DNA of 64,000 nt from Flavobacterium sp. ZT3R18. Lineage in GTDB: Bacteria; Bacteroidota; Bacteroidia; Flavobacteriales; Flavobacteriaceae. The stretch is from assembly GCF_007097385.1 (NCBI RefSeq), contig NZ_VJZS01000020.1, forward strand, positions 24,756 through 88,755, in the 5' to 3' direction. The position numbers and the translations under genes are program-made. Under the pieces are notes generated by a model, which saw nothing but the letters and a program-made list of their open reading frames with translations, was not told the DNA's origin and ran no database searches. Shown here piece after piece: positions 45,231 to 55,200 of this stretch; positions within the stretch are counted from its first letter, which is position 1; every line of letters starts with the position of its first letter.

Positions 45231-46904
45231 TTACAACTGTTCTTTTTTAAGCTCTTCAATAAAATAGGAGGTAGGCATACCCGTTTTAGCCATAAAAGCA
45301 TTTGCAAAACGTTGAGTGCTGCTAAAGCCAGCTTCCTCAGCCAGTGCCTTGTTTGTGTAATTCCTAATTCTGTTATCGTTTTTTAATAATGAAATGATAT
45401 AATCAACTTTTAGATCATTAATATACTCTACAAATTTTTTACCTCTGTAATGGTAGATTATTTGGGATAGATATTTTGCATTTGAATCAAAAGCTACAGC
45501 AAGCTTTATAGAAGATAAATCTTTTTCTAGAAATTTTTTATCTTTTTCAAACTTTTCCAGCTGTTTCAAAACTACCGTTACAGTATCTTGATTTATGCTC
45601 TCGACTCCATAATTAATGTTTTTGACTTCAACTTTAGTGGTAATTTCACTTTTCTTCATTAGTTCCTCAAATTTTTGCCTATAAATCCTCTTATTCCTAA
45701 TATGTCTATAGGCAATATACAGTAGAGAAAAAAATAAAAGAGCTATTACGCTTATGAATATTAAATCATTATGCTTTCTTTTATCTAATGAGTTCTCTAT
45801 TTTTTTCTTTTCTAAAACTAATTCTTTTGTGTCGTATTCTTTATAGATTCGTCCTGATAGGTATCTGTATTTATTGTTTAAAATACTGTCTGCTTTAAGT
45901 AATTTACTGATGTAATGAAGCTGACTTTTTGGATTATTTTTCGATTTGTAATAGTTAATCAATAATTCGTAGTTCTCGCGAAGATCGGGACGTATGTAGC
46001 CTTTATCATCAAAAATGGTATCTACTTTTTTGAAATAGGATAGCGCCATTCGTGGTTCTTTAAGATCTGAATAGCTTTTACCGATATAGAAATATCCAAC
46101 AGCTTCATTTGCAAAATCTTTGTTTTTGCGTATGGACGGTAGTGAGTATGTAATCTTTTTAATAGCTGAAGCATAATTATTTTTGAAATACTGGTTAATC
46201 CCTTCCGAGTGGATGAAGTAGTCCTTCATTTCATCATTAGCTAATCTTTGCCCTTCTAAAATGCCCTTCTCATTTGTTTTTGAACATAAACCGTAATTGC
46301 CAATTTTGTTATAGCACAAGCCAAGTGAATGAAGAGAATTTAAATAGGCTCTGGTGTTGTCTTCTTTAAAATAATCAATGCATTCCCTAAACAAGGAAAT
46401 TGCCTCATCATAAAAGCCTAGGTAATATTTGATATTAGCAATATTGTATTTTACCTTATAAATTAAATACTTATCATTTGTTTTGGAAATATAATTATTG
46501 GCTATAAGATAATTATCTAAAGCGTAATTGTGTTTTTTCTGAGCATAATATACAATTCCCTTTGAAAGATAGGCGGAACCAATCAGGGAGTTATCCATCG
46601 CTTTTTTTGCAGTATAAATCATACTGTCCGCATAGACCTGTTTTAAATTTTCAGGCGAGTAATAAATGTAATTTTTGTATCCATTTACAATCTCCTCCGA
46701 ATTTTTTTCTGCTTTTGCCTTATATAAAAAGGATTTAAGATACAGCGATTGTTTAGCTCTGTTATCTTTTAAAGCTTCTATTCGGTCAAAAAGATAATCA
46801 TAATTTTTACTTCTAAGCGAATCAGGAATTTTAAATTCAATTTCCTGTGCGTAAACTGTATTTACGAAGTAAAGAGATAATAGTATTAGATATTTTTTAA
46901 TCAT
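45231..46904 (-). CDS. TPR-membrane-AraC regulator (one-protein sensor)
   Basis: 557 residues. A signal peptide (ILLSLYFVNTVYAQ) leads into a periplasmic part of about 350 residues with TPR repeats (for example YFYIGKSYSDLKEPRMALSY near 270). One membrane helix follows (LIFISVIALLFFSLLYIAY near 380), then a cytoplasmic AraC-type DNA-binding domain (ALAEEAGFSSTQRFANAFMA, near 520). This layout is common in Flavobacteria. It reads away from the lipoprotein gene at 47225, and the direct repeats at 47042-47072 may be its binding sites. The signal is unknown. Confidence 0.88.
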   Translation of the reverse strand: MIKKYLILLSLYFVNTVYAQEIEFKIPDSLRSKNYDYLFDRIEALKDNRAKQSLYLKSFLYKAKAEKNSEEIVNGYKNYIYYSPENLKQVYADSMIYTAKKAMDNSLIGSAYLSKGIVYYAQKKHNYALDNYLIANNYISKTNDKYLIYKVKYNIANIKYYLGFYDEAISLFRECIDYFKEDNTRAYLNSLHSLGLCYNKIGNYGLCSKTNEKGILEGQRLANDEMKDYFIHSEGINQYFKNNYASAIKKITYSLPSIRKNKDFANEAVGYFYIGKSYSDLKEPRMALSYFKKVDTIFDDKGYIRPDLRENYELLINYYKSKNNPKSQLHYISKLLKADSILNNKYRYLSGRIYKEYDTKELVLEKKKIENSLDKRKHNDLIFISVIALLFFSLLYIAYRHIRNKRIYRQKFEELMKKSEITTKVEVKNINYGVESINQDTVTVVLKQLEKFEKDKKFLEKDLSSIKLAVAFDSNAKYLSQIIYHYRGKKFVEYINDLKVDYIISLLKNDNRIRNYTNKALAEEAGFSSTQRFANAFMAKTGMPTSYFIEELKKEQL

Positions 46905-47041
46905 AGGTTAAAGTAAAAAGAGGGGGGCTGTTTTCTATACAAAAAGATAACGGGATGTTTTACTTAAAATTGTATTAAATGTTATGTAAACAATTGGTAA
47001 TGAGTGAATAGTTTATTGAAAATTATGTGTGTATTTTCTGG

Positions 47042-47072
47042 AAATCCATAGTATTATTCTCGAAAATCCATA
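47042..47072 (+). promoter_or_regulatory. Direct repeats AAATCCATA, 22 bp apart
   Basis: AAATCCATA occurs at 47042-47050 and 47064-47072. Two helical turns separate them, as is usual for AraC-family half-sites. They lie in the 320-bp divergent gap between the AraC gene and the lipoprotein gene. The rest of the gap has no gene. Confidence 0.5.
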
Positions 47073-47224
47073 CATAATGTGTTGCGAGGTCGAAATTGGA
47101 CTTTTAGATTTGCTTCGAATTCAAAAGCAAAAATATTTAGCATCGTGCTAGATTAAAGTTCTGCTTACCCGGGTGAAATGAACTGACGAATAAAGTAGTC
47201 GGTCACGTTTAACACATTTTAATC

Positions 47225-47962
47225 ATGAAAAATATTTCATTGTGGTTAGTAATTGTAGTATTACTAATTGTTTCCTGTACAGCTGATACTATTGATACTA
47301 CTGAAAGTATAGATAGTAAAGTTAGTAGCAAGAAATCAGGAAAAACCGCTCGTCTAGTGCAAAACTTGACACCTGAAAACCCTGCAAACGTTTATGACTT
47401 CGCTGGGAAGTTGCATAATGACATACTTGATATTTATTTGACAGGTAACTATCAGTATAATACGATTGCTGAAATCGCCCAACAGATTGAAGCCATCACA
47501 ATAGTGAATAGGGATTCGGTGTTTTCAAATTTGAAAACAAATCAGCCTATTAATATCGAAGAGATTCAAGAGATTGTAAATAACCCTGAGTCCAAATTAA
47601 ATGAAGCTATTGTAAACTCGTCAATGACAAATGTTGCAAAAGATAGTCTTTCCAGTTTTATGAACTCTCTATTTTTATGGGAAAACGCTGCATATGAAGA
47701 GATCTATGAATCCATCATTTCTTATGAAGCTTCTGTGATGGCTAATACTCAATTTACCAATGAGGATAAGAGAATAATCTTAACCACTTCATCCATTGCT
47801 AGATATTCAATCTATTACGCCAAGGAGCGAAAAGATAAAGATTGGGATTCATCGGTTGGTAATCGCGTTGGGGGAGTTAGTGGGGCTATCGATAATTCAT
47901 CCACCGCGGTTGTCATGTCACTAGTAGCAGGGATTATGATAAATAATCTTGCAGCTGACTGA
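47225..47962 (+). CDS. Unknown lipoprotein, 245 residues
   Basis: Lipoprotein signal SLWLVIVVLLIVSC with the lipid-bound Cys near 18. A Ser/Thr-rich linker and a mostly helical domain follow (NVYDFAGKLHNDILDIYLTG; ...IYYAKERKDKDWD), with a Gly/Ala-rich end (VGGVSGAIDNSSTAVVMSLV) that may be a membrane-inserting segment. The family is not recognised. Its stop overlaps the next start (TGATG at 47960-47964), so it is made together with the small membrane protein. Two AraC regulators flank the pair. Confidence 0.75.
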   Translation: MKNISLWLVIVVLLIVSCTADTIDTTESIDSKVSSKKSGKTARLVQNLTPENPANVYDFAGKLHNDILDIYLTGNYQYNTIAEIAQQIEAITIVNRDSVFSNLKTNQPINIEEIQEIVNNPESKLNEAIVNSSMTNVAKDSLSSFMNSLFLWENAAYEEIYESIISYEASVMANTQFTNEDKRIILTTSSIARYSIYYAKERKDKDWDSSVGNRVGGVSGAIDNSSTAVVMSLVAGIMINNLAAD

Positions 47963-48237
47963 TGCATCGAATCCTACGCATTGAGAAGGAAATAATATGC
48001 GTGTTTTGCGTGTTTTTGATTCTCTTTAATCTTGTTAGCCTTTATTTCATCATAGATCTATTATCCTATGATGAAATAGTTGGTTACCTCACAAATGGCG
48101 AGATGAAAAGTGGCAACCCTCGAACCCTAGCACTTCTCCTTTTTGTGAACGGCGTTTCAAACTTATTTTTTGGTTCAGTTTCATTGATGGCTGGATTACT
48201 TTCAAAGTCTCCTTTCAAGCAGCTTGAATCAAAGTAA
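47962..48237 (+). CDS. Small membrane protein, 91 residues
   Basis: Two hydrophobic helices (IICVFCVFLILFNLVSLYFI near 10-30; LALLLFVNGVSNLFFGSVSL near 57-77) with a polar loop. There are no known motifs. It is coupled to the lipoprotein gene by a 1-bp overlap, which suggests that the two products act together. Their joint function, such as an envelope complex or an immunity-like pair, cannot be told from sequence. Confidence 0.7.
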   Translation: MHRILRIEKEIICVFCVFLILFNLVSLYFIIDLLSYDEIVGYLTNGEMKSGNPRTLALLLFVNGVSNLFFGSVSLMAGLLSKSPFKQLESK

Positions 48238-48272
48238 AGTTTATGAATCTGATTGCAATTAAAATTCTATAA

Positions 48273-49145
48273 ATGATTATTGTTTTGGTAAACGAAAATT
48301 CAAAATATTTCCATTTAGGTTTGCAAGTCTGCATTTTTGAAAGCTTTACCTCTAAAATAGCTTTCAGAGAGTTAATTATGACAGACTGTTTTTCGATACT
48401 GATCGTAAATTCGGGTTCTTTGTGCATACAAATAAATAATAGAAAAATATATTTGTCAGTCCATGAACTCGTTGTGATTCCAAAAAGAACTATATGTGAA
48501 GTTTTGATTATGAGTGATCAATTACAAATCAGTCAGCTATCATTTACATCAGAATTTGCTTTTAAGAATAGTATTAGGTGGCCACATATTGGCTATTTTG
48601 AATTTTTTATTACACAAACCTCTCGCAAAATCCTTCTCAAGAACAAAGATGTAATACTGCTAATTGATTTGTTTAAATTGTTGGAAAACAAAGCGAAAAG
48701 TTCAAATAAGCATGTTTTTAAAAATGAGATATTGCTTTTTAGTTTTAACCTTTTGCTTTATGAATTGGCCAGTATATATCATAGGTCATCTTGGTATATA
48801 AGTGTAAAACATTCGAGAAAAGAGAAACTGGTTATAGATTTTTTTAAAATTTTAGAAGCAAATTGCCGAAAACAACACAGTGTAAAATTCTATGCGGATA
48901 CTTTACTTGTGACAACAGGTCATCTTACAAAAACCGTTAAGGAAGTTGCAGAGAAAACCGCAAAGCAATTTATAGAAGAGGCTATTGTGCTAGAAGCTAA
49001 AGTTTTGCTTAAAAATAACCATTTAACCATTTTAGATATTACAGAGGAATTGCAGTTCAGTAATTCTTCTTTTTTTAGTAATTTTTTTAAAAGGCATACT
49101 TCCCTGTCTCCTTCTGAATATCGTTTAAGATTAAATTTCCATTGA
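48273..49145 (+). CDS. AraC-family transcription regulator
   Basis: 290 residues. The N-terminal part of about 150 residues resembles a cupin-like effector domain (SLCIQINNRKIYLSVHELVV near 50). The C-terminal 100 residues carry two helix-turn-helix units (YADTLLVTTGHLTKTVKEVA near 207; ITEELQFSNSSFFSNFFKRH near 257), the usual AraC signature, ending SPSEYRLRL. It follows the membrane protein by 35 bp in the same direction. It may control its own operon or the ICE genes after it. The effector is unknown. Confidence 0.9.
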   Translation: MIIVLVNENSKYFHLGLQVCIFESFTSKIAFRELIMTDCFSILIVNSGSLCIQINNRKIYLSVHELVVIPKRTICEVLIMSDQLQISQLSFTSEFAFKNSIRWPHIGYFEFFITQTSRKILLKNKDVILLIDLFKLLENKAKSSNKHVFKNEILLFSFNLLLYELASIYHRSSWYISVKHSRKEKLVIDFFKILEANCRKQHSVKFYADTLLVTTGHLTKTVKEVAEKTAKQFIEEAIVLEAKVLLKNNHLTILDITEELQFSNSSFFSNFFKRHTSLSPSEYRLRLNFH

Positions 49146-49256
49146 ATACTATAGAATAATTGTTTTGACTGGGTTAGAGATGTTCTATTAGCATTGATTT
49201 AGAGTACCGTCGATCTATGATCGGGAGAAATATTTACTAATGAAAAGTAAAAAAAC

Positions 49257-49937
49257 ATGACTCAAACCTATCTTTTAGAGTGGCTGGACTCGGTGGTGAC
49301 TTTAACCCTTAATCCCAATAAAACGGATCTCAGAATGATTACTCCAATTCAATCAAGAGCAATTATTGAAAAAGCGACCGAGCAAACTTTTTTTATTCAG
49401 TCACAGTTTACGGTACAGGTTTTTTCGCTTACCAAGGAGAAACAGATTAAAATTTTAGTTGGAAATTATTATTCATCATTGCTATTCCTTTTAGATAAAA
49501 TTACAGTAATAAATAGGAGTAACGAACTACACAGAGATAATCTAAAAGAGGTTACAACTGCCTTAATTTCTTGCTTGGATGAATTAATAATTTTTGTAGA
49601 ATCAAGATTTGCAAACTACTTAAGTGTACCCTTTCAAATTATTGAAAGGAAAACATATAGGGCCCCCATAATAGATTACCCTTCCAGTAAGGTTTTATGT
49701 AAACTTTCAACGGATCAGATAGCTTTAATACTTAGGGCATCCGATGAATTAAAAATTCTTATTTCAAAATCAATGAATCAGGTCTTTAAAACAATAGTTC
49801 CCTTTTTATCGACACCTAACAAGAATGACCTTTCATACGATTCCATGCGTAGCAAAGCCTATGTTGCCGAAGAACGGGACAAGGAAATAGCAATCGAAAC
49901 TTTGGAACGCATGATTAAACGAATAAAAGAGTATTAA
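49257..49937 (+). CDS. Unknown helical protein, 226 residues
   Basis: A cytoplasmic protein with long predicted helices (EVTTALISCLDELIIFVESR near 105; a basic C-terminal ETLERMIKRIKEY). It has no signal, membrane part or known motif. It lies in the region leading to the tra operon and is followed by a lipoprotein gene 31 bp later. It may belong to the ICE, as related ORFs of unknown role are common near tra genes, but I do not recognise the family. Confidence 0.65.
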   Translation: MTQTYLLEWLDSVVTLTLNPNKTDLRMITPIQSRAIIEKATEQTFFIQSQFTVQVFSLTKEKQIKILVGNYYSSLLFLLDKITVINRSNELHRDNLKEVTTALISCLDELIIFVESRFANYLSVPFQIIERKTYRAPIIDYPSSKVLCKLSTDQIALILRASDELKILISKSMNQVFKTIVPFLSTPNKNDLSYDSMRSKAYVAEERDKEIAIETLERMIKRIKEY

Positions 49938-49968
49938 CTGAAGAACAATAAATCTAAAATTTACAAAC

Positions 49969-50517
49969 ATGAAAAAGCTATCTTACATTTTAACAGTTAC
50001 AATCATTCTAATGACTGGTTGCAATACGAATAAGTTAGACCAGAAAACGGCAACGGAACTTATTATAAAAAAATATCAATATCCAAGAGTGATGGATCAT
50101 TATGTTTTTCGTGGTGACCCCGAACACGCTCGCATGATTTTAAAGTCTGGATTAGAACAAAAAGGGTTAGTCCTTGTCCAACGTACCCAAAAACTAATGG
50201 ATGCAGGGAAGCCTTTAGTAGACTTTACAGCTGCAGCGAAACCTTATTTGTTACCTACTTCTAAAGAGGATATAGAATCGCACATTCAAAAAGTAAAGAT
50301 CGCAGATGAAGCTTTTGATGCAATTAAAGAAATCAGAATCATGAGTTCAGGTAAAAAGGCAATTGTAACCTATAGCACCGTGCGAAAAAACACTGATTTT
50401 GCCTCAGTGTTGAAAAAAAGCTTACCCCAAACAGCAGAGTATACCGTATATTTTGTGCTCACAGAAGACGGATGTCAGCTTATAAATAAGTCGTATATAG
50501 AATTTATTGTATTTTAA
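49969..50517 (+). CDS. Unknown lipoprotein, 182 residues
   Basis: Lipoprotein signal LTVTIILMTGC with Cys near 18. The mature part is mixed alpha/beta, with EDIESHIQKVKIADEAFDAI near 102 and a C-terminal strand set (YTVYFVLTEDGCQLINKSYI). The family is not recognised. It is probably co-transcribed with the gene at 49257 (31-bp gap) and ends at a clear terminator, so it closes a unit just before the conjugation genes. Confidence 0.7.
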   Translation: MKKLSYILTVTIILMTGCNTNKLDQKTATELIIKKYQYPRVMDHYVFRGDPEHARMILKSGLEQKGLVLVQRTQKLMDAGKPLVDFTAAAKPYLLPTSKEDIESHIQKVKIADEAFDAIKEIRIMSSGKKAIVTYSTVRKNTDFASVLKKSLPQTAEYTVYFVLTEDGCQLINKSYIEFIVF

Positions 50518-50584
50518 TACTGGGTGAACATCCCTAAAAACAATCCGTTTTGTTTTAGATTTCATCCAATTATGCATTCTAATT

Positions 50585-50610
50585 AGCCTCCTACTGTGGA
50601 GGCTTTTTTA
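50585..50610 (+). terminator. Rho-independent terminator
   Basis: AGCCTCC (50585-50591) pairs with GGAGGCT (50598-50604) over a 6-nt loop, followed by a T run. Confidence 0.9.
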
Positions 50611-50654
50611 TTTTTCTTCTTTTTTTATTTTTTTTCTCCTTGATTTTACTGAGG

Positions 50655-50693
50655 GTCCAAGGGGTACAACAGGGGTACAACAAAAAGTTGGAC
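50655..50693 (+). repeat. Tandem 11-mer inside inverted arms
   Basis: GGGGTACAACA is repeated directly (50661-50671, 50672-50682). It is flanked by GTCCAA (50655-50660) and TTGGAC (50688-50693). The design recalls recombinase or regulator binding sites. It lies 120 bp before the first gene of the tra region. Confidence 0.65.
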
Positions 50694-50811
50694 TTGTAGC
50701 AGTTTGTTAACCGCCGTTTCTTTGCCCTGTAATGATGAAGGTCCGGATTTGGAAAGCATTTCACTAAGCGGATTATAAGAAACTAATGTTGAACGATAAA
50801 ATGAAGAACGT

Positions 50812-51291
50812 ATGTTTACAAACATTTCTTGGGTAAATTACATAGTTGTAGTTACCCTACTATTAGCAAGTTGGTATTTGTTTATTGCCTTTCGATTTTA
50901 CTTTGAAGAAATCAAAGACATCATAAAGGGTAAGCGAAAATTTCCATTTCGTAGTTTAGAGAAAACAAGGCTCCAAAACACTTCATTTGAGTCGAGTCGT
51001 ATTGACCCTCCTGAAATACCATCCTTTCAATCTGAATTTGCAATATCAGACAATACGTTTGAGGAAGTTGAAAACTTGGTGGAGCGACTAAAAAATGTTG
51101 TCACAGATGCAACCAAAAGAAAACTTCTCAAACAAGAATTTATCGACTATCTCCGATTGGTTCTTACCGAATATCCCAATGTTAAAAATTCTCCATTTAG
51201 TAGTTCAGTCAGCGAACTAATTGTCTCAGAATGTGACAAACTCGAATCTGTGACCTTAACTCAGGTGGAAGCGGAAGAATTATGGAATTGA
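50812..51291 (+). CDS. Small membrane protein at the head of the tra region
   Basis: 159 residues. One N-terminal membrane helix (YIVVVTLLLASWYLFIAFRF), a basic loop and a helical cytoplasmic part with VEDLV-like heptads (EEVENLVERLKNVVTDATKR near 85). No family was recognised with confidence. It lies just upstream of traE with the same direction and so probably belongs to the ICE transfer genes. A structured leader separates it from traE. Confidence 0.65.
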   Translation: MFTNISWVNYIVVVTLLLASWYLFIAFRFYFEEIKDIIKGKRKFPFRSLEKTRLQNTSFESSRIDPPEIPSFQSEFAISDNTFEEVENLVERLKNVVTDATKRKLLKQEFIDYLRLVLTEYPNVKNSPFSSSVSELIVSECDKLESVTLTQVEAEELWN

Positions 51292-51323
51292 AAACACTAA
51301 AACAATATAGCGGAGGAAATGCC

Positions 51324-51398
51324 CCTGTCCATCCCGGCGCGGTATGGCATATGTAACAGGAAAGTGGAATTGCGACAGCGGCAACCCCTTCGCTTTTT
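51324..51398 (+). promoter_or_regulatory. GC-rich structured leader before traE
   Basis: CCTGT (51324-51328) and ACAGG (51356-51360) enclose a CCAT/ATGG-CCG/CGG hairpin (51329-51347). A second stem GCGA/TCGC (51372-51375, 51390-51393) ends in a T run like a terminator. The stretch is GC-rich in AT-rich surroundings. It could act as an attenuator of the tra operon; this is inference. Confidence 0.5.
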
Positions 51399-51429
51399 AT
51401 CAATTATTTAAACTTTAAAATAATGTGTT

Positions 51430-51768
51430 ATGAAAAAGTGCAGTTGGAATTTTAAAATGTTTACCAAACAAAGAATTGTTGTTGCCAGTATGCTTCTGGT
51501 ACTACTGACAATAAATTACCAATCCTACGCCCAAGACGGTCTTGCAGGAATTAATGAAGCCAATCAAAAGGTAAGAAGTTATTTTGATGCGGGTACCCAA
51601 TTGATGTATGCCATTGGTGCGCTCTTGGGTTTAATAGGTGCTGTCAAGGTGTACCAAAAGTGGAATGCAGGAGATCCTGATACTGGAAAAGTGGCTGCAG
51701 CTTGGTTTGGTAGTTGTGTTTTTCTAGTTGTAGTGGCAACTGTAATCAAATCCTTCTTTGGAATTTAA
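51430..51768 (+). CDS. traE: TraE (DUF4134), ICE transfer protein
   Basis: 112 residues. A signal-like N terminus ends near SYAQ (35), followed by two membrane helices (LMYAIGALLGLIGAVKVYQK near 60; the segment ending KSFFGI). The loop AVKVYQKWNAGDPDTGKVA is the family hallmark. TraE is a small inner-membrane part of the CTnDOT-type mating apparatus, similar in size and layout to VirB2/VirB3-class proteins. The next gene starts 11 bp after its stop. Confidence 0.88.
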   Translation: MKKCSWNFKMFTKQRIVVASMLLVLLTINYQSYAQDGLAGINEANQKVRSYFDAGTQLMYAIGALLGLIGAVKVYQKWNAGDPDTGKVAAAWFGSCVFLVVVATVIKSFFGI

Positions 51769-51779
51769 AACCCAACGTT

Positions 51780-52208
51780 ATGGAAAATATCCTGAAAGAA
51801 AAGCTATGGTTCTATATCATCCATAACAACCCTGACCTGATGTTTACTTTACAGGAAGAGTACTCCGTAATGGATTACCTCAATGAAAAAGTAAACGCTG
51901 TAAAATCCATTATGGAGGATATGCTATCAGAGGGTACGCCCCAATATATCATAGAGGAAATTTGTCTCAATGTACTTACCGAAGATTTGAAGCCTTCCCG
52001 ATTTCTATATATCTGTAGTCTATTAGAAGAGGAGTTTGAAGATACCTATGCCACTTTTAGTAAATCAGGCATTCTCAGATATGAGGTAATCAACTTGATG
52101 GAAAGTTGCAGGGAAATTTTTGAAACTATTGGTTTTACAAAAGAAAATGAAGAAGATCCTACTTTAAGGAATGCCGTTATTGGTCAGATTGCTGACTATC
52201 TGAGTTGA
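51780..52208 (+). CDS. DUF1896-family ICE protein
   Basis: 142 residues from the ATG at 51780, just after traE; a longer in-frame extension overlaps traE and is rejected. Helical and acidic, with LFYIIHNNPD-like start (LWFYIIHNNPDLMFTLQEEY) and SRFLYICSLLEEEF near 80, both typical of DUF1896. The family nearly always sits upstream of the large methylase-helicase gene in Bacteroidota ICEs, as here. Role unknown. Confidence 0.8.
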   Translation: MENILKEKLWFYIIHNNPDLMFTLQEEYSVMDYLNEKVNAVKSIMEDMLSEGTPQYIIEEICLNVLTEDLKPSRFLYICSLLEEEFEDTYATFSKSGILRYEVINLMESCREIFETIGFTKENEEDPTLRNAVIGQIADYLS

Positions 52209-52246
52209 GCTATTTATGGAAGTGTACAGTATGAAAAGGAGTAATT

Positions 52247-55200
52247 ATGGCTTACAATCTATCCCAAAAACTAAGTGCCAATATCAAGGCGATAACTATT
52301 GCCATGCAATGGCAGCAGGGTGACGTCCTTGCTGAAGAAGCTATAGCGTCTCTAAAGGCATACGCAGGTTTTGGCGGTATCAAGGCTGTCTTATATCCAA
52401 ATGGCACTGCTGAAGACTGGATAAAGTCTGGTGCCACAAACGAAGACCTGAGGCTGTATCCAGAGATGACTCGCCTGCATGAATTGTTGCAGGAACATTA
52501 TTCGCAAAAGCAGTACAATGAGGTTGTTTCATCACTTCGTAATAGTGTGCTTACCGCCTTTTACACACCTGAAATTGTTCCCAGAACATTGTACAATACT
52601 TTAAAAGAACAAGGTATTGCCCCTAAAAGATTATATGAACCATCGGCAGGTTCAGGAATTTTCATCACGGAAGCCGAAGAAGTATTTAAAAATATGGAGC
52701 AGATTACTGCCGTCGAAAAAGACAGATTGAGCGGATTGGTTCTATCGGTATTGAACAGTACACTAACAGTAAACAGTACCACGCATATTGCAGGATTGGA
52801 GGAAACTCCAACAAATGACAACAACAGTTATGATCTTGTGGTCAGCAATATTCCTTTTGGTAATTTTTCAGTTTATGATGAAGCCTATCCTGATAAAGCG
52901 ATCTCAGGCAAAATTCATAATTATTTCTTTGCAAAAGGACTGGACAAACTAGCCGATGGGGGACTCATGGCATATATCACGACAGATGGTTTTTTGAATA
53001 GTCCTTCAAATGAAAGTGCTCGAGAATATCTTTTTCAAAAGGCAGATTTCGTAAGTCTGGCTGTTATGCCCGACAACCTGATGAAGGAAACTGGAAACAC
53101 GGAAGCTCCAAACCATTTACTCATTGTCCAAAAAAACACAGACAAAAAGATGTTTTCAGATGATGAAAATAATCTGTTGCAAACTGTTGGAATGGAAAAC
53201 GAGTTTGGAAAATATAGTATAAATGAATACCTGTACCATCATCCTGAAGTAATCATTGGAGATGAAGTACAAGCTGGCAAAAATCAATACGGACAGGCAC
53301 ATCAAAGGGTATGGCAAAGTGGCGATATTAATTCAATTGAAAAGCGTCTGGCACAAACGATAACTGAAGGATTAAAGGAAAATTTTAGCAAAGAGCGCTT
53401 TGACCAAGCACAAAAAGCAGGTATTGTTCAGCAACCCGAAGTATTGGGACAAAAATTCACCTACTTGCTCATGCCAGAAAGCAAAGCAAGCGGTATTTCT
53501 GTTCAGTTGGGATTATTTGATACAGTACCAGCTGAAAATATCAATCGTGCGATGGACTATATCAATCCACTCGACGAAACTATAGTTGACAAAAAAACAG
53601 CACGAATACTAAGTACGATACGCACAACAGATAATCCATCACATGAAAATGTGATGCTTATTACCGCCAAACAAATCAAGACTAATCGGTACCTGTACAA
53701 GTTATATTCCAATGTAAAAGAGATAGATGGTTTTTCATCCAACTGGATGAATGGCGGATTATTACCCCATGAACTATTGGCTTTATCTAATACGCTTCAA
53801 CAATATGATCATGGATATATTTATGAAGGAGATACAACCCTTGAATCAGCTTTTAATCTGGAAAGACAGCTTTATGAGGAAGTCACCGCATTCAAATCCT
53901 TCTATAAAGACGGAACATTGGTGAGACTCGGAGGAGCAATTGGAACTATCAATGATATCAATAACGATCATAAACAGGCTTTTTTCCAACCGTTACCATT
54001 ACAGGGCAATTTGAAATTTTACGATTCCTACATTGTTATCAGGGATAATTACTTGGAACTGTTTGAAAAAGAGCAATCAGATGAAACTGCCAGTAACCAA
54101 GTGCGAAAAAATTTGGATTTACAGTACACAAAGTTTGTTTCTCAGTATGGTATTCTTAATAGTGCTGAGAATCGCAGGTTAATTATGCAGGATTCGGCTT
54201 TCGGGTTCACGGTACTTTCTTCATTGGAACGCAAAGAGGGAGAACGGTATGTGAAGTCGGATATTTTGAGCCAATCCATAGTAAAGCAACAGGAACGCTA
54301 CTTTACGGATGATCCAATCGAAGCACTTGCCAGAAGCTTGAACGAAAAGGGAAATGTGGATCTAGGATTTATAACTGCTGCCACGGGACTTGAAGAATAT
54401 GAGGCGATAGAAAGTCTGAACCATCATATTTATCTTAACCCTATGCGTCAGGATTGGGAAACTTCAGACCTGTATCTAAGTGGTAATGTTGTGGAAAAGT
54501 TGCAACAGGCTAAACAAGCGGTACAGCAATATCCTGAAAATACGCATTATTATAAAGGAATGATGGCACTGGAAAAAGTACAGCCAGAGCGCATACCCTT
54601 TGAACTTTTGGATTTTAATCTTGGAGAGAGATGGATTCCAATGAATTATTATGCAGATTTTGCCAAACAATTATTTGAACAGGCTACGGAAATTAATTAT
54701 TTCCCATCACTGGATACTTTTAAAGTCAGTACGGGACATAATACCAAAATTGACAGAGAATTTGCGGTAACGACCAAAAGTGGAAGGACAACCTACGGTT
54801 ATACCATATTGGAACACGCTTTGGAAAATACGACTCCATTTTTTACCTATGAAGTTAATGGCCCAAGTGACAAACCGATACGATTACCCGACAATGAGGC
54901 CATACAATTGGCACATCAAAAAATTGAGAACATCCGTACAGGTTTTATAGAATGGCTACAAGAATTGCAAGAAAGCGATAAAAAAGAATTGGAAAACCTG
55001 TATAATGAAACGTTCAATTGTTATGTCCTACGAGAATATGATGGTAGCCATCTGAGTTTTCCTGGCTTGGATAAAAAAGCCCTTGAAATTGAAGATTTGT
55101 ACAGTTCACAGAAAAACGCTGCGTGGCGTATCATTCAGAACCGAGGTGCATTAATTGACCATGAGGTAGGATTGGGCAAAACACTTACCATGATTGTAGC

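Noticed and set aside
50720..50733. GTTTCTTTGC as a CTnDOT-type attachment core (GTAnnTTTGC)
   Set aside because: One conserved base differs, no integrase lies nearby, and such a short match is expected by chance.
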